In this document: positions 1-9,347 of the stretch, one piece after another
How positions within the stretch are numbered: the first letter of the stretch is position 1
Layout of the letters: every line of letters begins with the position of its first letter
Assembly: GCF_021502725.1 (NCBI RefSeq)
Contig: NZ_JAKFFS010000001.1
Span: forward strand, 1,116,001-1,180,000
DNA length: 64,000 bases
DNA from: Dyadobacter sp. CY345
GTDB lineage: Bacteria; Bacteroidota; Bacteroidia; Cytophagales; Spirosomataceae
Reading direction: 5' to 3'
Notes under the pieces: model-generated
Told to the model about the DNA's origin: nothing
Databases searched by the model: none
Seen by the model: the letters and a program-made list of their open reading frames with translations, nothing else
Position numbers and translations under genes: made by a program

Positions 1-78
1 GACAAAAATTATCTGCTACCTATTCCTTCTCAGCAAATTCAGTTAAATCCGAATCTGGAGCAGAATCCTGGCTGGTAG
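1..78 (+). CDS. SusD/RagB-family nutrient-binding outer-membrane lipoprotein, C-terminal end only
   Basis: The first 25 codons read in frame 1 end in YLLPIPSQQIQLNPNLEQNP followed by GW and a TAG stop. The sequence YLxPIPxxxIxLNPNLxQNPGW is the signature C-terminus of SusD-like proteins, which sit on the outer membrane over a SusC TonB-dependent channel and capture glycans. The gene begins upstream of the window. It explains the glycan-active enzymes that follow on the same strand and marks this end as the tail of a polysaccharide utilisation locus. The fragment is too short for any statement about substrate. Confidence 0.85.
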   Translation, partial: DKNYLLPIPSQQIQLNPNLEQNPGW

Positions 79-172
79 TTGATGCGCATTTGTTATTGAC
101 TGAAACTTCTCCGGATTAATAACAAGTCAGGCGGGCAATCAGCACTTACGCTCCGGTCATAACGACACCCTC

Positions 173-202
173 ATAATGCCGGCCAGTTACAGTCGGCATT
201 AT
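173..202. terminator. stem-loop downstream of the susD-like gene
   Basis: A perfect 9-bp stem (ATAATGCCG at 173-181 with CGGCATTAT at 194-202) encloses a 12-nt loop, and a T-rich stretch follows after a short purine run. It lies about 95 bp after the SusD stop and before the GH97 gene. It could be a terminator or an attenuator that lowers expression of the downstream enzymes relative to SusC/D. The missing immediate U-tract makes termination uncertain. Confidence 0.4.
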
Positions 203-338
203 AAGGGGTTTAGTTTTTCTGATCTTTTACAGCATTTCGAAATGCAATGATGTGTATTGCTAACATGAGTTGGAATAATCCATATCAGCACAACCGGTTT
301 TGATAAAAGTCGATTTTAAAATCTGTTGATTAGGCGAA

Positions 339-346
339 TAGTTTTG
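339..346 (+). promoter_or_regulatory. possible Bacteroidota -7 box upstream of the GH97 gene
   Basis: TAGTTTTG matches the Bacteroidota -7 consensus TAnnTTTG and ends 19 bp before the GH97 start codon. No TTG lies at the usual 17-23 bp upstream; the nearest is about 10 bp away. The assignment therefore rests on one element. Confidence 0.3.
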
Positions 347-365
347 TATTAAAAGTAATTGAATT

Positions 366-2315
366 ATGTATCTTAAATTTAAAGTGCCTGCGTGTCTTCT
401 GTTTCTGTTTATTGCATGCTGCTTCCGCTCCGTAGCACAGGACAGTACAGGTTATCAGCTTTTATCTCCTGATAAAAATTTCGTCATTACGGTCGCTCAC
501 AAGCAGCATGCCGGCAAAAAGCAGCTTGTTTATGGTGTGACCTATAAAGGTAAACCGATCATTCTGGAATCGGAGCTGGGCGTGAAGATCGAAAATAACC
601 TTTTTGAATCGGCATTGGCGATAACCAATGATTCAAGTAAGGTTTGGTTTGATAATCTGGTTTTTACAGGTGTTCAGCGGTCGTCAAAAAACGAAAGCTG
701 GAAGCCGCTTTATGGAGAACGCAGCCTTATTGAAGATCATTACAACGAAATGATGCTAAGCTTCGAGAAGAACGGACAGGACAATGGCCAGGCTGACGGG
801 CATGCGGCCCCGGACTACGACCGGCGAAGTAGCTATCAGGTGCAACTAATCGTGCGAGCTTATGACAGCGGGGTGGCTTTTAAATACTTCTTTCCCGAAA
901 ACAAGAATGGCCTTTTCATGCACATCACCGGTGAGCAGACCGAGTTCACTTTACCGGAAGGCAGTATGGCCTATTTTGAAGGATGGGCACAGGGGGCGTA
1001 TTCATTATTGCCGCTGGCAAACTGGCCAGGCGAAAGCGAAAGACCATTAACGCTGCACCTCAAAAATGGCTTATATGTAGCACTTCTTGAAGCACAGATG
1101 GTGGATTACGCACGAACAAAATTCAAGCTAAGCGAAACAAAAAGAAATACGTTGGAAGCATCTATCTACGGAGATGTTGATGCGATTACTCCGTTTGGCA
1201 CATCCTGGCGTGTGATCATGGCTGCGGAAAAGCCCGGGCATCTGATTGAAAACAACGATTTGATTTTAAATCTGAACCCTGCCAGTAAGCTCTCAAATAC
1301 AGCCTGGATTAAACCGGGAAAGGTGATACGCTCGGGATTGACGACCAAAGATGCCAAAGCATGCGTTGACTTTGCCGCAAAACATCATTTACAATATGTT
1401 CATTTAGATGCCGGATGGTACGGTCCTGAAATGAAAGTTTCTTCCGATGCTTCCGTAGTCTCCCCTGAAAAAGACCTGGCCATGCAGGAGCTGATCGCTT
1501 ACGGGAGAAGCAAAGGCATTGGCATTTTGATCTATGTGAACCAAAGAGCGCTTTACAGTCAGATGGACAAACTTTTTCCGCTTTATCAGAAGTGGGGGAT
1601 CAAGGGAATTAAATTCGGTTTTGTACAGATTGGATCAAACCGCTGGTCGCACTGGCTGCATGAAGCAGTGAAAAAAGCCGCCGAGTTCGAGTTGATGGTG
1701 GATATTCATGACGAGTACCGCCCGACGGGTTTCAGCCGTACGTATCCAAACCTCCTATCGCAGGAGGGCATTCGCGGGAATGAAGAATTTCCGGATGCTA
1801 CCCACAACACCATATTGCCATTTACCAGGGGCCTTGCCGGCGCGGGTGATTATACGATCTGTTATTTTGATCCCCGGTTAAAAAACACGCATGCCCACCA
1901 GCTGGCACTTTCCGTAGTGATGTATAGTCCCTTTCAGTTTTTGTTTTGGTACGATAAACCATCCGCCTATCAAAATGAGCCAGAGATTGAATTTTTTGAG
2001 AAAGTCCCGACTGTCTGGGACCAGACTATCGTAACTGATGGTTCAATTGGAGAGTATATCACCACTGCAAGAAGATCAGGCCAGGATTGGTTTGTGGGGT
2101 CAATCACTAATAATGATGCCAGAACGCTGACCTTATCCCTGGATTTTTTGCAGGAAGGGAAAAAATATACGGCTTCTATTTATGCTGATGATCCTGCACT
2201 GAAAACGAGAACAAAGGTTTCCATTCAACGAAAAGTAGTGGATAACAACCAGACCCTGGAAATAAAAATGCCGGCAAAGGGCGGCCAGGCGATCTGGTTT
2301 ACCCCAATAAAATAA
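366..2315 (+). CDS. glycoside hydrolase family 97 protein (alpha-glucosidase/alpha-galactosidase type), secreted
   Basis: This 649-residue protein has a clear signal peptide (cleavage near residue 25, after VAQ). It has the GH97 layout: an N-terminal beta-sandwich (about 30-300), a (beta/alpha)8 barrel (about 310-560) and a C-terminal beta domain. The family block containing VDIHDEYRPTGFSRTYPN (445-462) and EGIRGNEEF (467-475) is present. Retaining GH97 enzymes carry an Asp nucleophile in a KxDF-like strand motif; here it reads KFGF with Gly418. E450 and E473/E474 are the likely acid/base pair, so an inverting SusB-like mechanism is inferred. GH97 enzymes usually act in the periplasm on alpha-linked oligosaccharides. 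Spacing to the next gene is about 50 bp, consistent with one operon. The family is secure, the exact substrate is not. Confidence 0.9.
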   Translation: MYLKFKVPACLLFLFIACCFRSVAQDSTGYQLLSPDKNFVITVAHKQHAGKKQLVYGVTYKGKPIILESELGVKIENNLFESALAITNDSSKVWFDNLVFTGVQRSSKNESWKPLYGERSLIEDHYNEMMLSFEKNGQDNGQADGHAAPDYDRRSSYQVQLIVRAYDSGVAFKYFFPENKNGLFMHITGEQTEFTLPEGSMAYFEGWAQGAYSLLPLANWPGESERPLTLHLKNGLYVALLEAQMVDYARTKFKLSETKRNTLEASIYGDVDAITPFGTSWRVIMAAEKPGHLIENNDLILNLNPASKLSNTAWIKPGKVIRSGLTTKDAKACVDFAAKHHLQYVHLDAGWYGPEMKVSSDASVVSPEKDLAMQELIAYGRSKGIGILIYVNQRALYSQMDKLFPLYQKWGIKGIKFGFVQIGSNRWSHWLHEAVKKAAEFELMVDIHDEYRPTGFSRTYPNLLSQEGIRGNEEFPDATHNTILPFTRGLAGAGDYTICYFDPRLKNTHAHQLALSVVMYSPFQFLFWYDKPSAYQNEPEIEFFEKVPTVWDQTIVTDGSIGEYITTARRSGQDWFVGSITNNDARTLTLSLDFLQEGKKYTASIYADDPALKTRTKVSIQRKVVDNNQTLEIKMPAKGGQAIWFTPIK

Positions 2316-2366
2316 ATTTCTTTGCCTGTAAGCTTCAATCCTGCCTGTGCGTATTTTCTTATAAAA

Positions 2367-3572
2367 ATGACAAAAATGAAAAAAATACCTGTTCTGATTA
2401 TCTTTTTATGCTTGCTACATCCTGCCTATTCACAAAGTAAAAAAGCACTGGATGTTGACAAAGAGCTTTCTTACTGCCTGACGCAGGTGAAAAAAACACT
2501 GGCAGAAAAACAGCCATATAACAGACTCCCCAGAAGAATCTCAAAAGCGGACTCAAACTGGAATTATGTAGGTATTGAAGACTGGACAAGTGGTTTTTGG
2601 CCCGGAACGCTTTGGTATGCTTATGAATATTCAAAAGACAATACGATCAAAGATGCCGCGGCAGGTTATACGAATGCACTCACGCCGGTACTAGATGAAA
2701 AAGAGCACGATCATGACCTTGGTTTTATGTTCTATACCAGTGCGGGAAATGGTTACCGCCTGACCAGGGACTCCGTTTACAGGCAGACAATACTGCGCGC
2801 ATCGGATTCTTTGGCGCTACTGTTTAACCCGAAGGTAGGTACGATACTTTCCTGGCCACGGATGATCAGCCAGATGGGCTGGCCGCACAATACGATCATG
2901 GATAACATGATCAATCTGGAAATGCTTTTTTGGGCTGCAAAAAATGGAGGTGATAAAAAACTGCGTGATATCGCTGAAAAACATGCTGAAACGACCATGA
3001 AAAATCATTTCCGCCCAGACTGGACTTCTTATCACGTAGCTGTATACGATGACAAATCGGGTGAATTTATTAAAGGAGTAACCCACCAGGGATATGCCGA
3101 CAACAGCTTGTGGGCACGCGGGCAGGCGTGGGCCATCTACGGTTTTACAATGAGCGCACGCGAAACAGGAAGAAGGTATTTTTTGGAAACAGCACAGAAA
3201 ACAGCTGATGTCTATATCAAGAATCTACCGGCAGGCCATGTCCCGTACTGGGATTTTAACGATCCGAAGATCCCAGATGCTCCAAAAGATGCGTCCGCTG
3301 CCGCTATTGTTGCGTCCGGACTTTTGGAACTATCCACTTTGGTAAAGGATAAAAAAGTGGCTCAGCATTACAGAGCCGAAGCAGAACGAATGCTCACGTC
3401 GCTGGCTTCGTCTGCATATAAAAGCGGAGACCAAAATCACGCTTTCCTGCTGCATTCGACAGGTCACCATCCCAACGGTACAGAAATCGACGTTTCGATC
3501 AACTATGCCGATTACTACTACATTGAGGCATTAACAAGGCTTAAAAAATTAAGGGCAGGTAAAAGCCTCTGA
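2367..3572 (+). CDS. glycoside hydrolase family 88 unsaturated glucuronyl hydrolase
   Basis: The reading frame is open from a TTG at 2322, but ATG 2367 (or 2376) gives a proper signal peptide (KKIPVLIIFLCLLHPAYSQ), so 2367 is preferred. The 401-residue product has GH88 landmarks: EDWTSGFWPGTLWYAYEYS, HDHDLGF with D117, MDNM with D179, WARGQAWAIYGF, and NYADYYYIEALTRL near the end. GH88 enzymes hydrate the 4,5-unsaturated uronyl residue left by polysaccharide lyases, using two Asp residues; D117 and D179 are the candidates. The gene is followed by a lyase-family gene, so the two plausibly act in sequence on one acidic glycan. GH105 has a similar fold, but the motif order favours GH88. Confidence 0.9.
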   Translation: MTKMKKIPVLIIFLCLLHPAYSQSKKALDVDKELSYCLTQVKKTLAEKQPYNRLPRRISKADSNWNYVGIEDWTSGFWPGTLWYAYEYSKDNTIKDAAAGYTNALTPVLDEKEHDHDLGFMFYTSAGNGYRLTRDSVYRQTILRASDSLALLFNPKVGTILSWPRMISQMGWPHNTIMDNMINLEMLFWAAKNGGDKKLRDIAEKHAETTMKNHFRPDWTSYHVAVYDDKSGEFIKGVTHQGYADNSLWARGQAWAIYGFTMSARETGRRYFLETAQKTADVYIKNLPAGHVPYWDFNDPKIPDAPKDASAAAIVASGLLELSTLVKDKKVAQHYRAEAERMLTSLASSAYKSGDQNHAFLLHSTGHHPNGTEIDVSINYADYYYIEALTRLKKLRAGKSL

Positions 3573-3641
3573 GGTAAAACGGAGCCACGATTGGAGCTGA
3601 TTGGGGTGGGTAAGAATTATATTGAAAAGAAATTTTAAATT

Positions 3642-6404
3642 ATGAATATTTCCAGGTTTGGTTTTTCACTGGTTTTGATACATCTTGTTTTGTATGCCCA
3701 GGCGCAGATAAAGCTTCCGACAAATTTTTCAACCGTTCATCCACGGATACACGATAAGCTGACAGAAAAGTCCCTGTTAAAATATAAAGCTGATGTAGAT
3801 CCTTATGTGGAAAAATCTCAGACGGATTCCACCTGGATGTTATCCAGACTTCAGATGTACTGGAAAACGAAATCAACTGATGTCTTTATCAAAAGTGGAG
3901 TATACGACCACGCGGAAGGAACGGCACCGGTAGCCACGGTGAAGTTTCCGGGTGCAAGGGATAATACGACCATTTATGGCAGCTCAAAACTGGAAGATAT
4001 CCAGCCCTATGAAGATGACCCGAGGGGTATTCAGATGATCAACCGCTCGAAAGCCGGTCAGCCATTGGAGTGGGCTGACATTGCTAAAACAGGTCGGAAT
4101 ATTGAAGCGATCAACACCAATATCATCAGACTTGCCGCAGAAGCAGGCTCACTTTACGTGGTTACAAAAAAGGATTCGTATGCAAAGTTTGCCTTCAATC
4201 TTTTTGATACCTATATGACTGGCATGTATTATCGGAAGGAACCTTATGACTTATCCCATGGCCATCATCAGACCATTACCGGACTTTCTACATATGAAGT
4301 GATTCAGGAGGTGGCTATGCTTAGTAATCTTACTTCACTGTATGATAACCTTTTTAATTACATACAAAAAAAAGCGCCCGATAAAAACAAGATTTATGTT
4401 GACACATTTAAGAAATGGGCCGATATACAGCTTAAAAATGGAGTGGCTTTCAATAACTGGAATCTGATGCAGGCGAAAAATGTGCTGATGATCGCGCACA
4501 TTTTACAGCCGGATAGCAGCTACGCCGACAAGAAGGGTACGCAGTATTATCTTAATCAGGTGCTCAATGAGGATTCCGAAAGGCAGTGGTCAATTGTCAA
4601 AGTTATGAACGAAGGTTATGATCCAAAAACAGGTATATGGAACGAAAGTGCCGGGTATTCCAGCGGCGTTCTGCATGATTTTACAGGATACATTAACTGG
4701 TTTGACCAGAATTTTAATTACGACTTGCTTTCCCAAATGCCGGTTTTGGAAAAGGCTGTTCTGGCAGAAACCCAGTATATATTTCCTAATGGGTTCACCA
4801 CCGGTTTTGGCGACTCGCATTATCATCAGCTGGAACCCAAGTCGGCCTGGCAACTTGTTGAAAATGCGAGAAAAAACGGTAAAACAGCACAGGAAGAAAA
4901 GTATACGAAGTTTATTAAAACGATCGATGCTTTTAACAGAAAATCTGAACCGGGATATCAGGATCAAACAGATGGTCTGATCAGTTCTGTACCTGCCGGT
5001 AAAATCGAGGACTATGTGAGCACGGTTTTCTCGGCGCCTAACGTTAGCTACTTCGCGCAGCGTAATGGTATGGATCCCAAAAATGGGCTGATGGTTGCTA
5101 TGGCCGGCTCGAAGGGTAACCACATGCATGCGAACGGGATTTCTATGGAAATTTATGGAAAAGGGTTAATACTTGGACCTGACGGAGGGATTGGTACCAG
5201 CTATTTTCAGCAGGATTATGCCGAATATTATTCTCAGTTTCCGGCGCATAACACAGTAGCCGTAGACGGAATATCTGCCTATCCGGTTATGAAAAGCAAC
5301 CACGGGTTTGATGTGCTGAGCTCCTATCCCCAATCGGACCAGAAGACAGGATATTTCCCCAAAGTAACCTTTGGTTCGCTTTACTTTCTTGAACCCGAAA
5401 CCCAGTCTGATCAAAACCGGCTTACAAGTATCATCCGGACGGGTGATACAACAGGCTATTATGTCGATATTTTCAGGTCCAAAAGAAAGGATAATCAAGA
5501 TAAAATGCACGATTATTTTTATCATAATTTGGGCGGAGAACTGACTTTAACAAATGAAGCAGGAAAACCGCTTGATCTGAAACCTACGGAAAAGTTATCC
5601 TTTGCGGGAGGGCACCTGTTTGCTTATGATTATTTCTTTGACAAAAAATCAATAGTGACCAATCAGGATTTTAATGCCACTTTTAAAGTTAATCTTCCGG
5701 GTAAAAATGCCGTTTTTATGAACCTGTGGATGAAAGGATCTGCTGACCGGGAAGTTTTCGCAGTGAAAGCCCCAATATCAAAGGAGTTTAGAAATAATCT
5801 GATGATACCGGATACCATTGCAGAACTTCCGCTTTCCACCATCGTAGCCAGACAAAACGGTCAAGCCTGGACGCGTCCTTTCGTAGCAGTTTATGAGCCG
5901 TCGAGCACTCAACTTGGCCGTTCTGTTGAGCGCATTGCAAGCTTTACTCCACCTGGTAGCTCGTCTGATTTTGTTGGATTAGAGGTGAAAAGCAAATCAG
6001 GGATTAAGGATTATATTTTCTCATCATCAAAAACGGAGCCCGTCAGCCATGACGGGATGAAAGCAGCAGCCAGCTATGCGGTTGTAAGTATGAGCGCAGA
6101 AAAGAAATTAAATTACTTGTTCATTGGGAAAGGGCTCACTACGTCATACGGGCAATTTGCCATTAGCCTCGATAGCGCCGCAAGTGCTGTATTGCAACTG
6201 GACGATGATACTCTGTACTATGGAGCAGATGCCGCTGCCGTGCTGGCACTGCCTGATTATGGAAAAGAAAAAAGACAGTTTACGCTATCATTTGAACAAA
6301 ACGGAAAAATGTTTGCTGTCAAAGGTAAAAGAGTTAAGGGAATGCAAACCGTAAGCTATGCATTGCCTGCAATACCGTATCAAAAAATCGTAATAAGTAA
6401 TTGA
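3642..6404 (+). CDS. heparinase II/III-family polysaccharide lyase, secreted
   Basis: This 920-residue protein has a signal peptide ending near AQAQ (about residue 22). An N-terminal alpha/alpha-toroid resembling the alginate-lyase-type domain (about 40-440) is followed by a beta-sheet heparinase II/III-like domain (about 460-900). The second domain starts at NGLMVAMAGSKGNHMHANG (N493, H494, H496, N498) and continues to FPAHNTVAVDG with H536. Lyases of this fold cleave uronic-acid linkages by beta-elimination and leave an unsaturated sugar. GH88 immediately upstream would remove that sugar. The length and domain pair fit the PL12/15/17/21/33-like group. I cannot name the family or polymer; candidates include glycosaminoglycan-like, gellan-like or alginate-like chains. 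Confidence 0.8.
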   Translation: MNISRFGFSLVLIHLVLYAQAQIKLPTNFSTVHPRIHDKLTEKSLLKYKADVDPYVEKSQTDSTWMLSRLQMYWKTKSTDVFIKSGVYDHAEGTAPVATVKFPGARDNTTIYGSSKLEDIQPYEDDPRGIQMINRSKAGQPLEWADIAKTGRNIEAINTNIIRLAAEAGSLYVVTKKDSYAKFAFNLFDTYMTGMYYRKEPYDLSHGHHQTITGLSTYEVIQEVAMLSNLTSLYDNLFNYIQKKAPDKNKIYVDTFKKWADIQLKNGVAFNNWNLMQAKNVLMIAHILQPDSSYADKKGTQYYLNQVLNEDSERQWSIVKVMNEGYDPKTGIWNESAGYSSGVLHDFTGYINWFDQNFNYDLLSQMPVLEKAVLAETQYIFPNGFTTGFGDSHYHQLEPKSAWQLVENARKNGKTAQEEKYTKFIKTIDAFNRKSEPGYQDQTDGLISSVPAGKIEDYVSTVFSAPNVSYFAQRNGMDPKNGLMVAMAGSKGNHMHANGISMEIYGKGLILGPDGGIGTSYFQQDYAEYYSQFPAHNTVAVDGISAYPVMKSNHGFDVLSSYPQSDQKTGYFPKVTFGSLYFLEPETQSDQNRLTSIIRTGDTTGYYVDIFRSKRKDNQDKMHDYFYHNLGGELTLTNEAGKPLDLKPTEKLSFAGGHLFAYDYFFDKKSIVTNQDFNATFKVNLPGKNAVFMNLWMKGSADREVFAVKAPISKEFRNNLMIPDTIAELPLSTIVARQNGQAWTRPFVAVYEPSSTQLGRSVERIASFTPPGSSSDFVGLEVKSKSGIKDYIFSSSKTEPVSHDGMKAAASYAVVSMSAEKKLNYLFIGKGLTTSYGQFAISLDSAASAVLQLDDDTLYYGADAAAVLALPDYGKEKRQFTLSFEQNGKMFAVKGKRVKGMQTVSYALPAIPYQKIVISN

Positions 6405-6420
6405 TTTTTGGAAAGTTGTT

Positions 6421-8073
6421 ATGTTGAAAACAACCAGATATATAAAGGGAAATTTCGCTAAAATATGCCTTGTGAGCTTTTTTGCACTTTTCTTGCCGGG
6501 TGCTGTGGCCCGTGCACAGCAGTGGCAATGGTCCGTTTCTGTCGATAGTATCATTTCAAAGGAAACCCAAAAGAGTCCTATTGCATACCTTTGGATACCT
6601 CCTGATTGCAAACGGGTGCGTGGCGTTGTAGTTGGGCAAAACAACATGATTGAGCAGGGAATCCTGGAAAATGAAGCGTTCAGGAAAACAATGGCTGAAA
6701 TCGGCTTTGCACAGGTATGGGTGGATCCGGCTTTTGATCAGGTCTTTCAGTTTGATAAGGGAATTGGGACAAAATTTAATGCTATGATGAAGAAGCTCGG
6801 CAGTATTTCGGGGTATACCGAATTGGAGTTTGCTCCTGTCGTACCGATTGGCCATTCTGCGGCGGCTAGTTTTCCCTGGAACTTTGGCGCATGGAGCCCG
6901 GACCGTACCCTTGCGATGTTGTCCATTCACGGTGATGCTCCCCAGACGGATCTAACCGGAAGCGGACAGCCCAATCCGGATTGGGCAGGGCGGCAGATTG
7001 ACGGCGTGCCGGGACTTATGGTCATGGGTGAATACGAATGGTGGGATGCCCGGCTGACACCAGCGCTGAAATTCCGCCAGCTTCATCCCGATGCTCCTGT
7101 ATCGTTGCTGGCCGATGCTGGCAGGGGACATTTTGATTTTTCGGAAGACTTGATCGGTTATTTGGCGGTTTTTATAAAAAAAGCTGCGGCTTTAAGGTTG
7201 CCAAAGCATTTGCCTTTGAACCGTTACCCCAAACTCGATGCTGTGGCTGTAAAAAACGGGTGGCTGGCTGACCGTTGGCATCAGGATCGTTTTCCTGCTC
7301 AGCCGTCCGCACCGTATCATTCCTATCAGGGCAATCAAAATCAGGCTTTCTGGTACTTTGATAAGGAAATGGCGGAGTTGACAGAGAAATATTACGGAAA
7401 GGCTAGACAAAAGAAACAGCAGTATATTGGCTATTGCCAAAGCGGTGCACTATTGCCCTTCAATCAAAAGTCTCACGCAAGAATCCAGGCCAGATTCGTC
7501 CCGCTACATGACGGAGTGAGTTTTCATATTTCTGGTGTTTACACCGATTCGTTACGCTATAAGCTTGCAAGTGAACATGCAAAAAGCCAAATCGATATTA
7601 CCAGAATAACCGGCCCGGTAAAAAAGGTCAACGATTCCACGTTTACGGTCAGTTTCAACAGGTCGGGCTTTGATAATCCCAAGCGTAGCAATGATATCTG
7701 GCTGATGGCTGCCAGTGATGGTGATCAGGATTACAAAAGTGCTGTGCAGCAATTAAATCTGAAAATTCCATTAAGAAACGATCGAGGCCTGAGTCAGACG
7801 ATCCAGTTCTCCAAACTTAATGACTTATCAGAAAATAGTCCGCCAGTAGCGCTCGGGGGGAAGTCGGACAGAGATTTACCAGTACATTACTATGTTCAAC
7901 AGGGGCCTGCGATAATCCGGGAAAGTCAACTTGTTCTAACCAAAATACCGCCCAGAACGAAATTTCCGGTAAAAGTTACTGTCGTAGCATGGCAGTACGG
8001 AACAAGTAAACAGCCTGAAATACAGTCTGCTGCACCTGTATCACAAACCTTTTACGTTCAAAAGAAAAAATGA
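6421..8073 (+). CDS. secreted alpha/beta-hydrolase-like protein of unknown specificity
   Basis: This 550-residue protein follows the lyase by 16 bp. It has an N-terminal membrane/signal segment (about 10-33, ending ARAQQ). Residues 52-260 resemble an alpha/beta hydrolase: a strand and loop VRGVVVGQNN, a nucleophile elbow VPIGHSAAAS with S146, an acidic region GEYEWWDA (203-210), and GRGHFDFSED with H237. A serine-hydrolase triad is therefore plausible. Residues 270-550 look like beta-rich accessory domains with no motif I know. Given its place in the glycan locus, a carbohydrate esterase acting on acetyl, feruloyl or methyl groups is a reasonable inference, not an observation. It overlaps the next gene by 4 bp (ATGA), which suggests translational coupling. 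Confidence 0.65.
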   Translation: MLKTTRYIKGNFAKICLVSFFALFLPGAVARAQQWQWSVSVDSIISKETQKSPIAYLWIPPDCKRVRGVVVGQNNMIEQGILENEAFRKTMAEIGFAQVWVDPAFDQVFQFDKGIGTKFNAMMKKLGSISGYTELEFAPVVPIGHSAAASFPWNFGAWSPDRTLAMLSIHGDAPQTDLTGSGQPNPDWAGRQIDGVPGLMVMGEYEWWDARLTPALKFRQLHPDAPVSLLADAGRGHFDFSEDLIGYLAVFIKKAAALRLPKHLPLNRYPKLDAVAVKNGWLADRWHQDRFPAQPSAPYHSYQGNQNQAFWYFDKEMAELTEKYYGKARQKKQQYIGYCQSGALLPFNQKSHARIQARFVPLHDGVSFHISGVYTDSLRYKLASEHAKSQIDITRITGPVKKVNDSTFTVSFNRSGFDNPKRSNDIWLMAASDGDQDYKSAVQQLNLKIPLRNDRGLSQTIQFSKLNDLSENSPPVALGGKSDRDLPVHYYVQQGPAIIRESQLVLTKIPPRTKFPVKVTVVAWQYGTSKQPEIQSAAPVSQTFYVQKKK

Positions 8074-9128
8074 AACGCGTAGCAATTTTAGTTTTTGTAC
8101 TGGGTGTACATATTACGTCCCGGTCTCATGCGCAAAAGGCCTATGATTTTGCACCGGTAGATCAGAAGATCCAATGCTGGATTGATTCGGGCTATTACGA
8201 CGGTGCATCCCTAATTGTTGGCCGTGTGGATACGATACTTCATAAAAAATATTACGGTACCTACAATTCTCAGACCGTGGTTCACATCGCCTCTGCTGGA
8301 AAGTGGCTGGCAGCAGCAGCTATTGCGGCAGTTGTGCAGGAAGGAAAACTAGGTTGGGATGACCCAGTTGAGCGCTGGATTCCTGAATTTACAGATCTGA
8401 AGGGTAAGGCGACACTTCGTCAATTGCTGTCGCACACAGCCGGGTTTCCTGATTATCAACCAAGAGGTGCAAGAGCAGATAATTATCAAAGTTTGCGGGA
8501 GTCCGTTGCCTATATTGTGAATCTTCCTGCGGATACCTTACCAGGAACAAAATTTTTATACGGGGGACTGGCGATGCAGGTAGCAGGCAGAATGGCAGAA
8601 CTTGCCACCGGAAAGATATGGGAAGCAATATTTCAGGAGAAGATAGCAGGCCCGCTTGGGATGATCGGCACGCACTTTACACCCGTTGATCCTACACCTG
8701 GTCACAATCCCATGCTAGGTGGGGGAGCCAGGTGCCGGTTGGATGATTATGGTTGCTTTTTGGATATGATACTCAATGATGGGGTTTATAAAGGTAAGCA
8801 GGTTTTGTCTAAGGCATCAATCGTAGAGCTGGAAAGTAACCAGGTGAGAGATGCAATAGTTAGAGCAGGTGAGTATGTACAGGTTGTAAGAAAGGAAAGT
8901 CGAAACGATATTTACGGCCTGGGACAATGGCGGGAGAAAGTTGATCAGCGTGGCAACGCACTTGTAATCAGTAGCCCAAGCTGGGCAGGTGCTTATCCAT
9001 GGATAGATAAAGAAAACGGAATCTATGGTTTTTTCTTGGCCAGAATCAGCAATGATAAAAATGGATTTTCTGGTTTCTATCAAAGCCCGGTTTTGTCAGA
9101 GATGGCAGGGAAATGCTACGGTAGGTAA
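8070..9128 (+). CDS. serine hydrolase of the beta-lactamase/penicillin-binding (class C-like) fold
   Basis: This 352-residue secreted protein (signal to about residue 22) begins inside the preceding stop in an ATGA overlap. It has the SxxK motif S75-A-G-K78, HTAGFP (122-127) and a Y164-G-G in place of the usual YxN. This set marks the PF00144 family, which includes esterases, D-aminopeptidases and class C-like enzymes. The KTG-like third motif is not obvious. In glycan loci such proteins often act as esterases on decorated sugars. Nothing here suggests antibiotic resistance. It is the last gene of the glycan operon. Confidence 0.8.
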   Translation: MKRVAILVFVLGVHITSRSHAQKAYDFAPVDQKIQCWIDSGYYDGASLIVGRVDTILHKKYYGTYNSQTVVHIASAGKWLAAAAIAAVVQEGKLGWDDPVERWIPEFTDLKGKATLRQLLSHTAGFPDYQPRGARADNYQSLRESVAYIVNLPADTLPGTKFLYGGLAMQVAGRMAELATGKIWEAIFQEKIAGPLGMIGTHFTPVDPTPGHNPMLGGGARCRLDDYGCFLDMILNDGVYKGKQVLSKASIVELESNQVRDAIVRAGEYVQVVRKESRNDIYGLGQWREKVDQRGNALVISSPSWAGAYPWIDKENGIYGFFLARISNDKNGFSGFYQSPVLSEMAGKCYGR

Positions 9129-9347
9129 CTTGGGGAATTTTGTTCAGGTGAAATAAATTGGTTTAAGATGAATGTGCTATGCAGCCATCGGTCTCTATTA
9201 TACCTTATTCTCTACCAGGATCCTATGATGAATTGCGTTATAAATTGGCGAAAAAATATTTAAGAAGAGCTCACAGTGGTGGACGCTTATTATTTGCTTT
9301 CGTTTTACATGGGCCTGTAAACGATGTTCCTAAGCTCTTGGTTTTAA

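Noticed and set aside
4590..5129. 179-codon minus-strand frame inside the lyase gene, and similar long antisense frames elsewhere
   Set aside because: They mirror codon structure of real genes on the other strand and show no domain.
8070..9128. Antibiotic resistance role for the beta-lactamase-fold gene
   Set aside because: Only the SxxK and YGG-type motifs fit, and the operon is a glycan-degradation locus; an esterase role is likelier.
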